Virus record (IMG/VR): IMGVR_UViG_3300027906_000025
Span: 1-49,170 of that record
Length of the DNA: 49,170 bases
Direction: 5' to 3' (one strand)
Origin: a virus
Shown: piece by piece, positions 1 through 7,706 of the stretch
Numbering within the stretch: the stretch's first letter is position 1
How the letters are laid out: the number at the start of each line of letters is the position of its first letter
Made by a program: the position numbers and the translations under genes
Notes under the pieces: generated by a model
What the model was told of the DNA's origin: nothing
The model's input: only the letters and a program-made list of their open reading frames with translations
Databases searched by the model: none

Positions 1-151
1 GTGTTGTATTAGTTTCCAACTTATTCAATCGCTCAATCACACCGAAGTAAGCCCACACTCCCATAGCAACAGCGCCTACAATGGCAATTAAATTCTTCAT
101 CGGCATACTTACTGCCGTTGAATCAGATACTCTTATTTCATTCTTACTCAT
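1..151 (-). CDS. Small membrane protein of the lysis-end cluster (partial, cut by window edge)
   Basis: The reading frame opens with ATG at 151 and is still open at base 1, so only the first 50 codons are visible. The visible protein begins MSKNEIRVSDSTAVSMP and has one hydrophobic segment (about residues 20-39). It continues into IERLNKLE, which looks like the start of a coiled coil. The start overlaps the end of the outer spanin gene by 8 bases (ATGAGTAA), as expected for translational coupling. Function is unknown. The position next to the spanins suggests a membrane role in lysis or superinfection, which is inference. Confidence 0.75.
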   Translation of the reverse strand, partial: MSKNEIRVSDSTAVSMPMKNLIAIVGAVAMGVWAYFGVIERLNKLETNTT

Positions 152-542
152 TCTTATTCTCTATCTTCTTTTCAGGTTCATAATACTCTTTATATTTATC
201 TAGTAAATCATTTGTAATCTTCAATTGATTCCTAATTTGTGCAAAATTCTTTGCTAGCAATTCAAAATCCTTGTCTGTAAGACCCCATAACACAGGATCA
301 ATCCCTTGTTCCTCTAGTTTTTTAAACACTTCCTCAGCGTTCTCACTAGTGATAATGATCCATCTTAAATTTTCTAATTGTAGTGCTGTCGGTTTGTTCA
401 GATTGAGTTTTTCTCTAGGAACTTCTTTCTTAAAAATCTCTAACTGCTTTACTCCTGAACAACCTGATAAAAATATACACAGCATTAATGGTACTGCTAT
501 TATCCAAGCAAGTCTGTATGTTTTATCTTTAGTATGGGACAT
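144..542 (-). CDS. Outer-membrane spanin-like lipoprotein (Rz1-type)
   Basis: About 132 residues. A short basic N-terminus is followed by a hydrophobic stretch and a lipobox (LSGC, Cys near residue 28 from this start), so the protein should be lipid-anchored and face the periplasm. The rest is polar and helical. I chose ATG 542 (MSHTKDK) over ATG 572 because it puts the lipobox at a normal distance and leaves only 14 bases of overlap with the inner-spanin gene upstream. Overlapping inner and outer spanin genes are the classic Rz/Rz1 arrangement. The family was assigned from architecture, not from a recognised motif. Confidence 0.7.
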   Translation of the reverse strand: MSHTKDKTYRLAWIIAVPLMLCIFLSGCSGVKQLEIFKKEVPREKLNLNKPTALQLENLRWIIITSENAEEVFKKLEEQGIDPVLWGLTDKDFELLAKNFAQIRNQLKITNDLLDKYKEYYEPEKKIENKNE

Positions 543-999
543 AATTTGGATTTGCAATACTAGGGCACTCACTATTAATTTCAGACTTCTTTGTAGCAGT
601 CTTTTCTTTTTCTGTTAATGGCGACCCACTCGCAATTTCAATACATCTTGTAGCAAGTGCTGACGCACCGTTTGTAATTCTTTCAATGGCTTTTGTTTTT
701 GCTATTGCTAGTTTACCAACATCTCTATTCTTCTTGTTAAATCTTTTGTCTAAATTTTCTAAATCTTTTTTTAATACTCCTACTAATTCATTCATCTTAT
801 TATTAGCGTCTAGTATCTCCTGAAAATCTTTCTTTTGACTAACGATCAGCTCTTTTTGAGAGCTGACCGCTTCTTCTAATTTTACTTGGTTCGCTTTTAG
901 AATAGCGTTGTCTGATCTTAACTTCATCACATACATACCTGCGCCTGCGATTCCTGTTATTAACAAACCAACCATCACTAATCTAATTGAACCAAACAT
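529..999 (-). CDS. Inner-membrane spanin-like protein (Rz-type)
   Basis: 156 residues: one N-terminal transmembrane helix (about residues 7-25), then a long charged coiled coil (about 28-100), then a periplasmic tail with two cysteines (ATRCIEIASG and NSECPSIANP) that could form disulfides. This is the layout of an i-spanin, which spans the periplasm and joins the outer-membrane lipoprotein to fuse the two membranes at lysis. Its 3' end overlaps the lipoprotein gene. The architecture is seen directly; the spanin role is inferred from architecture and pairing. Confidence 0.7.
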   Translation of the reverse strand: MFGSIRLVMVGLLITGIAGAGMYVMKLRSDNAILKANQVKLEEAVSSQKELIVSQKKDFQEILDANNKMNELVGVLKKDLENLDKRFNKKNRDVGKLAIAKTKAIERITNGASALATRCIEIASGSPLTEKEKTATKKSEINSECPSIANPNYVPY

Positions 1000-1003
1000 T
1001 ATA

Positions 1004-1102
1004 TTACTTCCAGAATACTGCTCTTTTTTTAATCCAGTCCCATTTGTCGTTTATGAACCAGCCAAGAACAAATCCTATAATTATACCTAATGTAAAAAAC
1101 AT
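1004..1102 (-). CDS. Very small membrane protein, 32 residues
   Basis: ATG at 1102, stop TAA at 1004-1006. GGAG lies eight bases before the start. The product starts MFFTLGIIIGFVLGWF, a single hydrophobic helix, followed by a basic aromatic tail (WDWIKKRAVFWK). It fills the space between the DUF1353 gene and the inner spanin with 1- to 4-base gaps, which supports it as a real gene. It could be a holin-like or antiholin-like peptide, but nothing in the sequence shows that. Confidence 0.6.
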   Translation of the reverse strand: MFFTLGIIIGFVLGWFINDKWDWIKKRAVFWK

Positions 1103-1103
1103 A

Positions 1104-1688
1104 TTAGTCTCCTATTTTTGCGTTTCTTTTTCTATGTCCATTCCACGCAACCCAGCCACCTAATCTTAATGACCAGTATGCCAAATGATTCATTGTATAG
1201 AAACCGTTAACTTCAATATTAATATCTCTAAAGATTCTATCTGCTTCTTTTTGATTTACTAACATTAAAGGATTAGCGTCGCTACTTGGTCTGCAAGCAG
1301 CATACTTGTACATATAGTCGTGTACAAGCCCACCGATTAGTAATACACCAACTGGTGAGAAAAATGTTCTTAAAAATTTAGGAATACTTGCACCATCAAA
1401 TGTAAAACCTGCTGGTATTACATACTTAACACCATTGATGTTATAGTGCCAATCTTTTGTTATTTCCCAATTTCTAGTTGCAAGTAACCACATTACAATA
1501 CCTTTCCAGAAACCCTTGCCTTTTGTTTTAATTGCAATAGGTTTTAGTTCAGGCATTTCATCATAACTGAATTGTAAATTACTTACTTTCTTTTTGTCTA
1601 ATAAATTAATTAAAAATGTTATTATTACTACACCAATTAGAATTGACCATTGCCAAAATTTCATTGCTAGTGTGATTAATAGTTCCAT
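1104..1688 (-). CDS. DUF1353 family protein
   Basis: 194 residues with an N-terminal transmembrane helix (about 12-30). The body carries the DUF1353 signature: FTFDGASIPKFLR around residue 95, GGLVHDYMYKY around 118, and a conserved KEADRIF helix around 145. DUF1353 proteins are common near lysis genes of T4-like marine phages; their biochemical role is not established. AAGGAG sits four bases before the ATG. The gene heads the spanin cluster, suggesting an envelope role (inference). Confidence 0.8.
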   Translation of the reverse strand: MELLITLAMKFWQWSILIGVVIITFLINLLDKKKVSNLQFSYDEMPELKPIAIKTKGKGFWKGIVMWLLATRNWEITKDWHYNINGVKYVIPAGFTFDGASIPKFLRTFFSPVGVLLIGGLVHDYMYKYAACRPSSDANPLMLVNQKEADRIFRDINIEVNGFYTMNHLAYWSLRLGGWVAWNGHRKRNAKIGD

Positions 1689-1696
1689 ATTACTCC

Positions 1697-2128
1697 TTAT
1701 TTGTTTTCATTAACTGCTTTAGCGACACCTAAATCGTATCTTCTCAATTGGTCATTTCTGACTCTTCTATCTAATACTTTTCTCACTATGTCTTTTGCTG
1801 AATCAGCGTCTTTTGCTGTAATTTTAATTGTTTTGTCTATTGGTTTCGCTTTATTTGCCACACCGCCAGGTGTTTGCATTTTACCTACGTTTTTAGAACC
1901 TTTATAACTTACTGCAAATTTTTGACTTGCACTTAAACTTGACATAGGTTGCGTTGTTCCTAGACCAGGACCTTTAAAACTTGCTGACATAGCAGGCATT
2001 GTAGTTGCTGATCTGTATTGAGGAAAGAATTGACTGCCGCCCATAGACGCCATTGGTTTTGCCATTGCAGCACCATGTGTTGCAAATCCTCTTGTCATTT
2101 CTCTTAACTCTTTAAAAGTTTTACTCAT
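1697..2128 (-). CDS. Unknown protein with capsid-targeting-like N-terminus
   Basis: 143 residues. It starts MSKTFKELRE|M, which resembles the T4 capsid-targeting peptide ending in (L/I)xE. The middle (residues 20-75) is low in charge and rich in Met, Ser, Gly and Ala; the C-terminal half is basic. The start overlaps the stop of the upstream gene by 8 bases. I do not recognise a fold. A head-internal protein is an inference from the N-terminus and from neighbours that share it. Confidence 0.65.
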   Translation of the reverse strand: MSKTFKELREMTRGFATHGAAMAKPMASMGGSQFFPQYRSATTMPAMSASFKGPGLGTTQPMSSLSASQKFAVSYKGSKNVGKMQTPGGVANKAKPIDKTIKITAKDADSAKDIVRKVLDRRVRNDQLRRYDLGVAKAVNENK

Positions 2129-2735
2129 ATTTTGTTAATAGAGATGTAGCGATTTTGTCTTTTTGTTCTTCAGGTAATTTTGTTTGTTGATCAACAACAT
2201 ATCTCATAGCCGCAAGACCAAATTCTTCAGTATATGTGCCTTTTTCTTTTTTCTTTGCTATGTTATTTAAAATAGGTTTAATTTGATTATCTTCTATTTC
2301 CTGATTAGTAGTAATCTTATTGATTACATTTTCTACTTCAACTCTATTGTAGTCCTCTCGTTTTAATAGTCCTAGGACAGTATTCTTTTTCTTTTTTACA
2401 TTTACGCCAGGTTCTACTGAAGGTGGTAATGCAACTCCTGAACCATCACCTACTGCATTAGCAGGAGCGTCTTCTTTCATAGATTTAATAGGCATACCTT
2501 TTTTAATCATACGTGATAATGCAAGACCAGATAAGAAAGGTATATGTTTTCTTCTTAAAGCGTCTAATGCTCTATCTGGTATTCTATTAAATATCTGTCT
2601 TAATTTGTTTGCCTGATCTATTGAGATTGTTTTATCCTTTAGTCCTGCATATTGTCTTGCTAACATATCTATTTGACTATCAGAAAATTCTCTTAAATCA
2701 TCATTGTGGGTTCTTAAATCTTTAAAGGTTTTCAT
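2121..2735 (-). CDS. Unknown protein, possible head-associated protein
   Basis: 204 residues. The N-terminus MKTFKDLRTHNDDLRE is like the capsid-targeting peptides of its neighbours but lacks Glu at the usual place; a later LRE could serve. There is a helical N-terminal half, a Gly/Pro/Val-rich linker (about residues 90-115) and a helical C-terminal domain. Similar linkers occur in structural proteins of marine T4-like phages (recollection, not checked). The gene shares one base with the upstream gene (stop/start junction at 2735). Confidence 0.6.
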   Translation of the reverse strand: MKTFKDLRTHNDDLREFSDSQIDMLARQYAGLKDKTISIDQANKLRQIFNRIPDRALDALRRKHIPFLSGLALSRMIKKGMPIKSMKEDAPANAVGDGSGVALPPSVEPGVNVKKKKNTVLGLLKREDYNRVEVENVINKITTNQEIEDNQIKPILNNIAKKKEKGTYTEEFGLAAMRYVVDQQTKLPEEQKDKIATSLLTKYE

Positions 2736-3325
2736 TAAAATTTTATTCTCTCTATGTTATCCTCTGATACAATTATTTGTTTTTCTGTATCTTCGTTTAT
2801 CACATGGTATAGATTTACTCCAAAATAGTTATCAAAAGGTTTTTGATTTTCTGCTGTATAAACTATATCACCTATTTCAGCAGTTGTTTTACCATTCAAG
2901 TCTTCTAAACTATCTGTAATTGTAAATTTGCCTTTAGGTAAAAAGTCAAAATCTACATCTTCTCTTAAATCATCATCAAAGTTTATAAGATCATTTTCTC
3001 TTAAATGTTTATATAAAACTTTTTCTAATTCAACTGCGTTAATTTCTTTTTGTTCTTTTAGTAATAAACCTAAGGCAGCAGCATATGTGCCTAATTTAGA
3101 TTTACCACCAGGTATAAAGTTAATAATTCTTTTTAAATTAAAAACAAATCTGTGTAGTATCGTATAACTATCTTTTTCTTTAGCAACGCTTAGAGTTTTG
3201 TTCTTTCTTAACACCTTACCATTCTGATCAATAATCCCATACTTGTATGCGTCAGTTTTTTCAAAGGGTGTTACCAACATTTTGATAACCCTATACGTTA
3301 TTAATAAATCTATTGCTCTTCCCAT
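2735..3325 (-). CDS. Conserved hypothetical protein of T4-like marine phages
   Basis: 196 residues. Distinctive blocks are YRVIKMLVTPFEKTDAYKYG near the N-terminus, HRFVFNLKRI around residue 85 and GGKSKLGTYAAAL around 100. I recall this pattern from other marine T4-like phages, where it has no assigned function. No catalytic motif is apparent. Position among virion-associated genes and single-base overlaps on both sides suggest co-expression with them. Confidence 0.65.
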   Translation of the reverse strand: MGRAIDLLITYRVIKMLVTPFEKTDAYKYGIIDQNGKVLRKNKTLSVAKEKDSYTILHRFVFNLKRIINFIPGGKSKLGTYAAALGLLLKEQKEINAVELEKVLYKHLRENDLINFDDDLREDVDFDFLPKGKFTITDSLEDLNGKTTAEIGDIVYTAENQKPFDNYFGVNLYHVINEDTEKQIIVSEDNIERIKF

Positions 3326-3687
3326 TATAATTTCTCTAAACTTGATAACAAAGTTTTGTTTATTTTGATCTGTGGCATTTCATCTTCTCTCATTACATTT
3401 AAGTATTGTAAGAAAGTCTTTAATACAGACCAATATTCTCTTTCAATCTTAAATAATAATAAAGTCGCAGCTGCCTCATTACCAAATACATTTGTTAATA
3501 CTATAATATGATTTAATACTAATCTAGTTTTCAGTTCACCTGTGGTTTTATATTTACGAAATAGACGTTTAAGATACTTAAATCTTTTCACATCTTCATA
3601 AAACTCCTGTTCAGAATCTAGGTTCGGAACATTGTAGTTTTTTATGGCGTAAAATAACCAATTCTTCTTTGTTATCTTATCAAACAT
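3325..3687 (-). CDS. Conserved hypothetical protein (YAIKNY...RFKYLKRLF type)
   Basis: 120 residues, basic and helical. Recognisable blocks are EFYEDVKRFKYLKRLFRKY (about 28-46) and LVLNHIIVLTNVFGNEAA (about 57-74). The same layout occurs in marine T4-like phages as a small conserved protein of unknown function. No enzyme motif is seen. It overlaps both neighbours by one base. Confidence 0.65.
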   Translation of the reverse strand: MFDKITKKNWLFYAIKNYNVPNLDSEQEFYEDVKRFKYLKRLFRKYKTTGELKTRLVLNHIIVLTNVFGNEAAATLLLFKIEREYWSVLKTFLQYLNVMREDEMPQIKINKTLLSSLEKL

Positions 3688-4121
3688 TAGCCAAGCTCTG
3701 CATAAACTTTAACAGCGCCGTTCTCTAATGTTTCGTATCTACCTTTTAATTTTAACTCTTTACCAACTTTGTGTGTTAAACCATCATCATTTATATCACT
3801 ACCGTCAGTATCTTTACCGAAACGACCACCATTTGCACTTAATCCGCTTTCAAAAGTTCCTTGCTTACCTTCTATTGCTATTGAGTCTTTTAATTGAACA
3901 CCTATCGTTGCTAATTGATTCTCTAATTGAGATAACGCAGCTTGTGGCTGTACATATTCTCTATCAGCAATAGCACCAACATAAGCATTCACTCTTTGTA
4001 AGATTGCAGGACTTGAAATGTCTGCTGGGTTCATCACAGAATCTTCTGCTGAAGCACTATGTGAAGTAGTCCCTACACCCATTTGTCCGCCTTCTTTTAT
4101 ATGTTGTTTAAATGTTTTCAT
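3687..4121 (-). CDS. Unknown protein with capsid-targeting-like N-terminus
   Basis: 144 residues, starting MKTFKQHIKE|GG. This matches the T4 internal-protein leader pattern (MKTYQEFIAE, cut after Glu). The body is acidic, with a helical middle (INRVNAY-like block around 40-60) and a Gly/Asp-rich stretch (DTDGSDINDDG, about residues 109-119) before a short beta-rich C-terminus. No fold was recognised. The start overlaps the end of the upstream 58-codon gene by 14 bases. Confidence 0.65.
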   Translation of the reverse strand: MKTFKQHIKEGGQMGVGTTSHSASAEDSVMNPADISSPAILQRVNAYVGAIADREYVQPQAALSQLENQLATIGVQLKDSIAIEGKQGTFESGLSANGGRFGKDTDGSDINDDGLTHKVGKELKLKGRYETLENGAVKVYAELG

Positions 4122-4284
4122 TTTTTTCCTTTTTCTCTTTTCTTAATGCCTTAAAAGACTTGCCGCCCATAAGGTCTTGTTCAACATCTTTTACATCTGA
4201 CTCTTTTAACTTCTCATCAAACTGCTCAGAGTTTGGTGTATTGTTTGCCAAGTCGTTTAAAAAACCGTTGAGATTTTCCTTCAT
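4108..4284 (-). CDS. Small hypothetical protein, 58 residues
   Basis: ATG at 4284 overlaps the upstream TGA (ATGA), and TAA at 4108-4110 lies inside the next gene. The protein is charged and helical, with NSEQFDEKLKESDVKDVEQD in the middle and a GGKSFKALRKEKKEK end. Coupling on both sides supports expression. Function is unknown. Confidence 0.6.
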   Translation of the reverse strand: MKENLNGFLNDLANNTPNSEQFDEKLKESDVKDVEQDLMGGKSFKALRKEKKEKNENI

Positions 4285-4544
4285 TTATCTTCCTCGTTTA
4301 ATAATTCAGGTTGTTCTTTTTCACTAATATCCAAAGACGTTTGTTTAGCACCTTCTCCGTTGCCAAAATTTTTATCTAAAGATATTAACTTGTCAATCTG
4401 TTGTATTGCACCACCTACAGCATTCAAATTATTTCTGTAAGCAGTAGTTTCCTTTTCAATCATTTGCAATTTACCTTGCAACTCATCAAAAGTCTTTTTC
4501 AATACGCTACGCTCATCGTGTAATTGTTTTGTACTTATTCCCAT
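4281..4544 (-). CDS. Small coiled-coil protein
   Basis: 87 residues. The first 60 form a heptad-rich helix (ERSVLKKTFDELQGKLQMI and on), followed by an acidic tail. AGGAG lies seven bases before ATG 4544. It could be a chaperone, scaffold or structural accessory; nothing decides this. The gene begins a run of coupled genes down to position 1697. Confidence 0.6.
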   Translation of the reverse strand: MGISTKQLHDERSVLKKTFDELQGKLQMIEKETTAYRNNLNAVGGAIQQIDKLISLDKNFGNGEGAKQTSLDISEKEQPELLNEEDK

Positions 4545-4564
4545 TATATACTCCTAATAATATA

Positions 4565-5023
4565 TTACGCTACTACGAAACCGTGACCTGTGATCACATT
4601 CCACTTCGCATTTTTAAATAAACAAGTAACCGTTTCTCCTTCAGCATTCAAAGTAATAGTTGTTCCACCTCTTAAATTAGTTGGTGTGATTACTACATTG
4701 TTTGTGCCTGAAGTTGATACATTGATAAATGTTTTAATTTGTCCTTCTGCACCATCAGCAAGTGATAAATTACCTACAGCAGCAGTCGCATTTACTTCCG
4801 TGACTGCGTGTGTGATATTTGCTACCTGTGATGAAGCGTCAGCAGTAATTGCCTCTGAAGCCTGTGCCAAACCTAAAAATGTAGGTATGTTATTGAACAC
4901 ATTTGCTGCTGAAATTTTCTTGTTAATTGGTGTGCCAGATGGATCATCTACCACGTGGAACAAATCTACGTCTGCGATTGCTGTTCCTAGATCGGTCAAA
5001 GCCGTTATCTTTTTGTCTGCCAT
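4565..5023 (-). CDS. Virion structural protein (head or fibre decoration-like)
   Basis: 152 residues. The N-terminal block KKITALTDLGTAIADVDLFHVVDD plus an NKKISAANVFNNIP stretch, and the beta-rich C-terminus (TNNVVITPTNLRGGTTITLN then KWNVITGHG), are typical of structural proteins in marine phages. The TNNVVITP part is a repeated-strand domain often seen in fibres and decoration proteins. A sigma-70-type promoter with an inverted repeat lies upstream (5051-5079), and AGGAG precedes the ATG. The exact place in the virion is unknown. Confidence 0.7.
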   Translation of the reverse strand: MADKKITALTDLGTAIADVDLFHVVDDPSGTPINKKISAANVFNNIPTFLGLAQASEAITADASSQVANITHAVTEVNATAAVGNLSLADGAEGQIKTFINVSTSGTNNVVITPTNLRGGTTITLNAEGETVTCLFKNAKWNVITGHGFVVA

Positions 5024-5050
5024 TTTCTTCTCCTGTTAACCCTTTCGGGA

Positions 5051-5079
5051 ATGCTACTCTAGGTATTTGCCTAGATCAA
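5051..5079 (-). promoter_or_regulatory. Sigma-70-type promoter with inverted repeat in the spacer
   Basis: Reading the minus strand: TTGATC (5074-5079), 17-base spacer, TAGCAT (5051-5056). The same TAGCAT -10 with a 17-base spacer occurs before the CobS-like gene and the zincin/VWA gene. A perfect 6-bp inverted repeat TCTAGG-N6-CCTAGA (5058-5075) fills the spacer and could be an operator. A CCC-GAAA-GGG mini-hairpin (5040-5049) then lies in the leader. Confidence 0.45.
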
Positions 5080-5098
5080 TTTGTTCATATAGTATATA

Positions 5099-5121
5099 TA
5101 AGGGCACATTAAGCGCCCTTA
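5099..5121 (-). terminator. Hairpin after the 5136-5747 gene
   Basis: Minus-strand RNA TAAGGGCGC-TTAAT-GTGCCCTTA forms a 9-bp stem with one G-U pair. It sits between the stop of one structural gene and the promoter of the next. The following bases are TATATATAC rather than a U-run, so it may stabilise the 3' end more than terminate. Confidence 0.5.
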
Positions 5122-5135
5122 CATAGTATTCGTTA

Positions 5136-5747
5136 TTAACTTGATACAGTTTTAGCAACTGCAACACCACTAGCATAAGTTAGTGCCGCTGCTGTTGAAC
5201 CATCAGCTGTGTCTTTGATTGTTCCACCATTTAATGCTAAAGTTGAAACAGTCATAACGTCTGTATTACCAGCACCAGCAGATGTTTTTCTAAATCTTAA
5301 CTGGTTAGCTGTTGATAATGATGACACATAGCTCAATGTTAAATTACCATATCCACCACCTGATTGGTTACCGTTAGTTACCGTCAATTGTGGTGTTCCT
5401 GTTACCGTGACAGCCTCGTCAAAAGTGACTTCTACGTCAATTTGGAAGTTGGCGTCATTTGCTGTAAAGTCTGTATTTGCTGTAGTACCAACTACGAATC
5501 TTGTTCTCGTAATTGTTGGTGCTCTTAAACCTGTTGTAGATGAAGAACCTGCAAGACCGCCGATTGCAACTAGGACTTCTGGTGCTGCATTTGCATTACC
5601 ATTTCCTGAAGCTTTCGTACCAGCCTTTTGTACCCAACCAGAGTTTGTTGCGTATATATCTGCTCTGTTGTTAGGTGCGTTCTCATCCACAGGAGCAAAC
5701 TTAGGCTTATTGTCTGCACTTGCGTGTGCTTTTCCCCATAAAGGCAT
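5136..5747 (-). CDS. Virion structural protein with SwmB/Ig-like C-terminal domain
   Basis: 203 residues. The N-terminus MPLWGKAHASADNKPKF is the start of a structural protein known from T4-like marine phages. The C-terminal half (about 95-203) has the SwmB-repeat pattern: VEVTFDEAVTVTGTPQLTV, then LRFRKTSAG and LNGGTIKDTADGS. This is an Ig-like beta domain common in surface-exposed adhesins. A head or tail decoration role is inferred. AAGGAGAG precedes the ATG, and a TATAAATA late promoter lies about 60 bases upstream. Confidence 0.7.
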   Translation of the reverse strand: MPLWGKAHASADNKPKFAPVDENAPNNRADIYATNSGWVQKAGTKASGNGNANAAPEVLVAIGGLAGSSSTTGLRAPTITRTRFVVGTTANTDFTANDANFQIDVEVTFDEAVTVTGTPQLTVTNGNQSGGGYGNLTLSYVSSLSTANQLRFRKTSAGAGNTDVMTVSTLALNGGTIKDTADGSTAAALTYASGVAVAKTVSS

Positions 5748-5807
5748 AATTTTCTCTCCTTATTAATAAGTTATTAAAAAACTTTATTTGTTGTTATATA
5801 ACAATAC

Positions 5808-5815
5808 TATTTATA
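5808..5815 (-). promoter_or_regulatory. Late promoter TATAAATA
   Basis: A perfect T4-type late -10 box on the minus strand, about 60 bases before ATG 5747. The leader holds a 14-base palindrome (TTGTTATATAACAA, 5791-5804) and an AAGGAG ribosome site. It is a late promoter that leaves a normal leader, unlike the start-adjacent ones elsewhere in the window. Confidence 0.7.
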
Positions 5816-5818
5816 AGA

Positions 5819-6307
5819 TTAGAACCCTAGTCTTTTAAGTTCTGCGATTGTTTTAGATGTGTTTGTGTGATGTATTCCTTGACCACCTGCATTGATAAAC
5901 TCTCGTATATTCTTCTCATAATCGTCAATAAGTATTGATGGTTTGCCTTTTCTAGCAAACAATTTTTTCTCTTTTCGTCTAACTAGATTAATTTTTGATC
6001 TGTTAGATATACCTGCATTTTTACTTAACCATTTAGACTTACCAGGTATACAGTTAGAGTCATAAGACTCTTCTACGTATGCTGATAATATATGAGGATC
6101 AAATTTTGATATGTAAGACCATAGTTGTCTGCCACCAGGCATCCAAGGTAGTGTGTGCCAGAAATCTTTTTTTGCTTTAATGAGCGACCACTTTTCTCTG
6201 GACGAGGGTATATTCATCCATTTATTAATAGACATTCCTGTTGTTCTTTGAGCAGCTGTTTTAAAGTCTGCAAGAACACCATCCATGTCACAATATATAA
6301 TCGCCAT
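5819..6307 (-). CDS. HAD-superfamily 5'-nucleotidase-like phosphatase
   Basis: 162 residues. Motif I is DMDGVLADF (nucleophile Asp7, acid/base Asp9); motif IV is ILIDDYEKN near residue 126, with Asp pairs for Mg2+. DGVLADF plus the PGGRQLWSYI helix and a small cap resembles the deoxyribonucleotidase (NT5C-like) branch, which removes phosphate from (d)NMPs. This may balance nucleotide pools during infection. Motif II appears as HILSAYV (Ser). The general HAD call is secure; the substrate is inferred. Confidence 0.75.
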   Translation of the reverse strand: MAIIYCDMDGVLADFKTAAQRTTGMSINKWMNIPSSREKWSLIKAKKDFWHTLPWMPGGRQLWSYISKFDPHILSAYVEESYDSNCIPGKSKWLSKNAGISNRSKINLVRRKEKKLFARKGKPSILIDDYEKNIREFINAGGQGIHHTNTSKTIAELKRLGF

Positions 6308-6316
6308 GTAATGTCC

Positions 6317-6820
6317 TTAAATAGGTCTTGCGAATGGTTCTAATTCTATAACACCAGCAGATTTACCTGTTGCTGTTTTTCCTTTATCACCTAACTTAAC
6401 TAGTTTTGATTCAGCAGTAGCAGGTTTAGTTTCACTTCTTAATTCTTTATAAGTTTTTTGACAAGCTTCTTTTTTAACATCTTTAGATATTGCGACTCTT
6501 TTTTTATGTAAATACTTATCAGTTGAATCTGTATCTCCATCGTTGTCAATGTCTTTGTCTTTTCTATCGTCAAACTTTTTCTTAACTGCAACAGGATTAA
6601 CTGTATCTAACGCTTCACGTACCACGTCTTCTATTCCTTCACTTACAACTTTAGAAGCTGCGTCTGCAATTGAACCTGGTTTAGTTTCAAAGTATGTTTT
6701 TTCTGCTGATAGTTTAACGTTTGGTTTGTATTCTGCACTTATTGAAGGCTGTTTAGAAGCAATATCACTTATCTTATCCTCTACACTTCCTTCTTTACTA
6801 TCAAAATATTTCTTGTTCAT
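6317..6820 (-). CDS. Unknown protein with internal repeat and EF-hand/dockerin-like Ca2+ loop
   Basis: 167 residues. Two copies of a short repeat open the protein: KYFDSKEGSVED (4-15) and TYFETKPGSIAD (42-53). A loop with Asp at 90, 92, 94, 96, 98 and 101 (DIDNDGDTDSTD) fits an EF-hand or dockerin-type calcium site. A basic stretch KYLHKKR follows. Related proteins occur in marine T4-like phages. A structural or head-internal role is inferred from the position. It overlaps the next upstream gene by 4 bases. Confidence 0.65.
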   Translation of the reverse strand: MNKKYFDSKEGSVEDKISDIASKQPSISAEYKPNVKLSAEKTYFETKPGSIADAASKVVSEGIEDVVREALDTVNPVAVKKKFDDRKDKDIDNDGDTDSTDKYLHKKRVAISKDVKKEACQKTYKELRSETKPATAESKLVKLGDKGKTATGKSAGVIELEPFARPI

Positions 6821-7704
6821 TTTTTCCCCTTAATTAGCCTTGCAATCAGATATTCATATATTTTTTTTGCAGGATGTTCTTTTGTTTCTGTTCTTGCTTG
6901 TTTCTGTTTTAATTGATCCATTTTCATTTGGATATTTTCCAGATCATTCTTTGTGATCTCAATAGGTGTTTTGTCTTTAGGATCACCTACATCTAAATCT
7001 TTTAATTTAGTTTGTAAAACCATCTGTCTAGTTCTCATTGTAGCCATCTTTTCACTATCAGTCATCTTTTCTTCTTTCATTGAACCAGCGTGTTTCATAT
7101 CACCAACTTTTCTTTTACCTGCAACACTTCTTGCCATATTAGATACAAAGTTTATACCTGCTTGTGCAAGTTGCATTAATGTATCTGTTGAATATTTGTC
7201 TAAAAAGTTATTTAATGTTTTTGTTTTTTCAGGCGTCATAGTTTTTATTTGTGCCCAAGTATCTTTTAACTTTTTAATCTGTGCAGGATTCATTGCTTCT
7301 GTTATCATTGACTCTGCTATCTGTTTGATAGACTCATCAATATCTTCGGTAGTCATAATTGCCTTACCGCCTTTTGCAATAACAGATTTAACAAACTTGT
7401 CAGCGTCTTCTTTATCGTCATAATAAGCATTAGCAATTTTACCACCTTTTGAGTATGAAAATTTAACTGAATATCTTTCACTTAAATTACTTTCTTTAAA
7501 CTTGCCTCTTAAAATATCTTTTGTAATTTCTATTTCTTTAACACCATCTCTTTTCAATTGTGTCATTTTATCTCTTGCTTTATCAGCAGTTTTGTATGGT
7601 ATTGCAAATCTTTTTTTGTTTAAAGGATCTCTATATCTAACGGTATGCGATAACGCAAACTCCATTAAATCTTCTTGTTGCCATGTTGCTCTATATTTAC
7701 TCAT
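6817..7704 (-). CDS. Unknown protein, possibly processed by prohead protease
   Basis: 295 residues, basic and helical. Two short alpha/beta repeats lie in the first 125 residues: a DKARDKMTQLKRDGVKEIEI unit and a DADKFVKSVIAKGGKAIMTT unit, each pairing a helix with a strand. After them comes MITE|AMNP (cut predicted after residue 136), a good match to the (L/I)xE|A prohead-protease site. A C-terminal coiled coil runs from about 205 to 275. No enzymatic motif is visible. Confidence 0.6.
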   Translation of the reverse strand: MSKYRATWQQEDLMEFALSHTVRYRDPLNKKRFAIPYKTADKARDKMTQLKRDGVKEIEITKDILRGKFKESNLSERYSVKFSYSKGGKIANAYYDDKEDADKFVKSVIAKGGKAIMTTEDIDESIKQIAESMITEAMNPAQIKKLKDTWAQIKTMTPEKTKTLNNFLDKYSTDTLMQLAQAGINFVSNMARSVAGKRKVGDMKHAGSMKEEKMTDSEKMATMRTRQMVLQTKLKDLDVGDPKDKTPIEITKNDLENIQMKMDQLKQKQARTETKEHPAKKIYEYLIARLIKGKK

Positions 7705-7706
7705 TT

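Noticed and set aside
271-618. Long plus-strand open frames here and at many other places (for example 4590-5039, 6953-7423, 9603-9162)
   Set aside because: They lie opposite well-supported minus-strand genes, have low-complexity Ser/Leu/Phe-rich translations and no ribosome sites; they are mirror frames of AT-rich genes.
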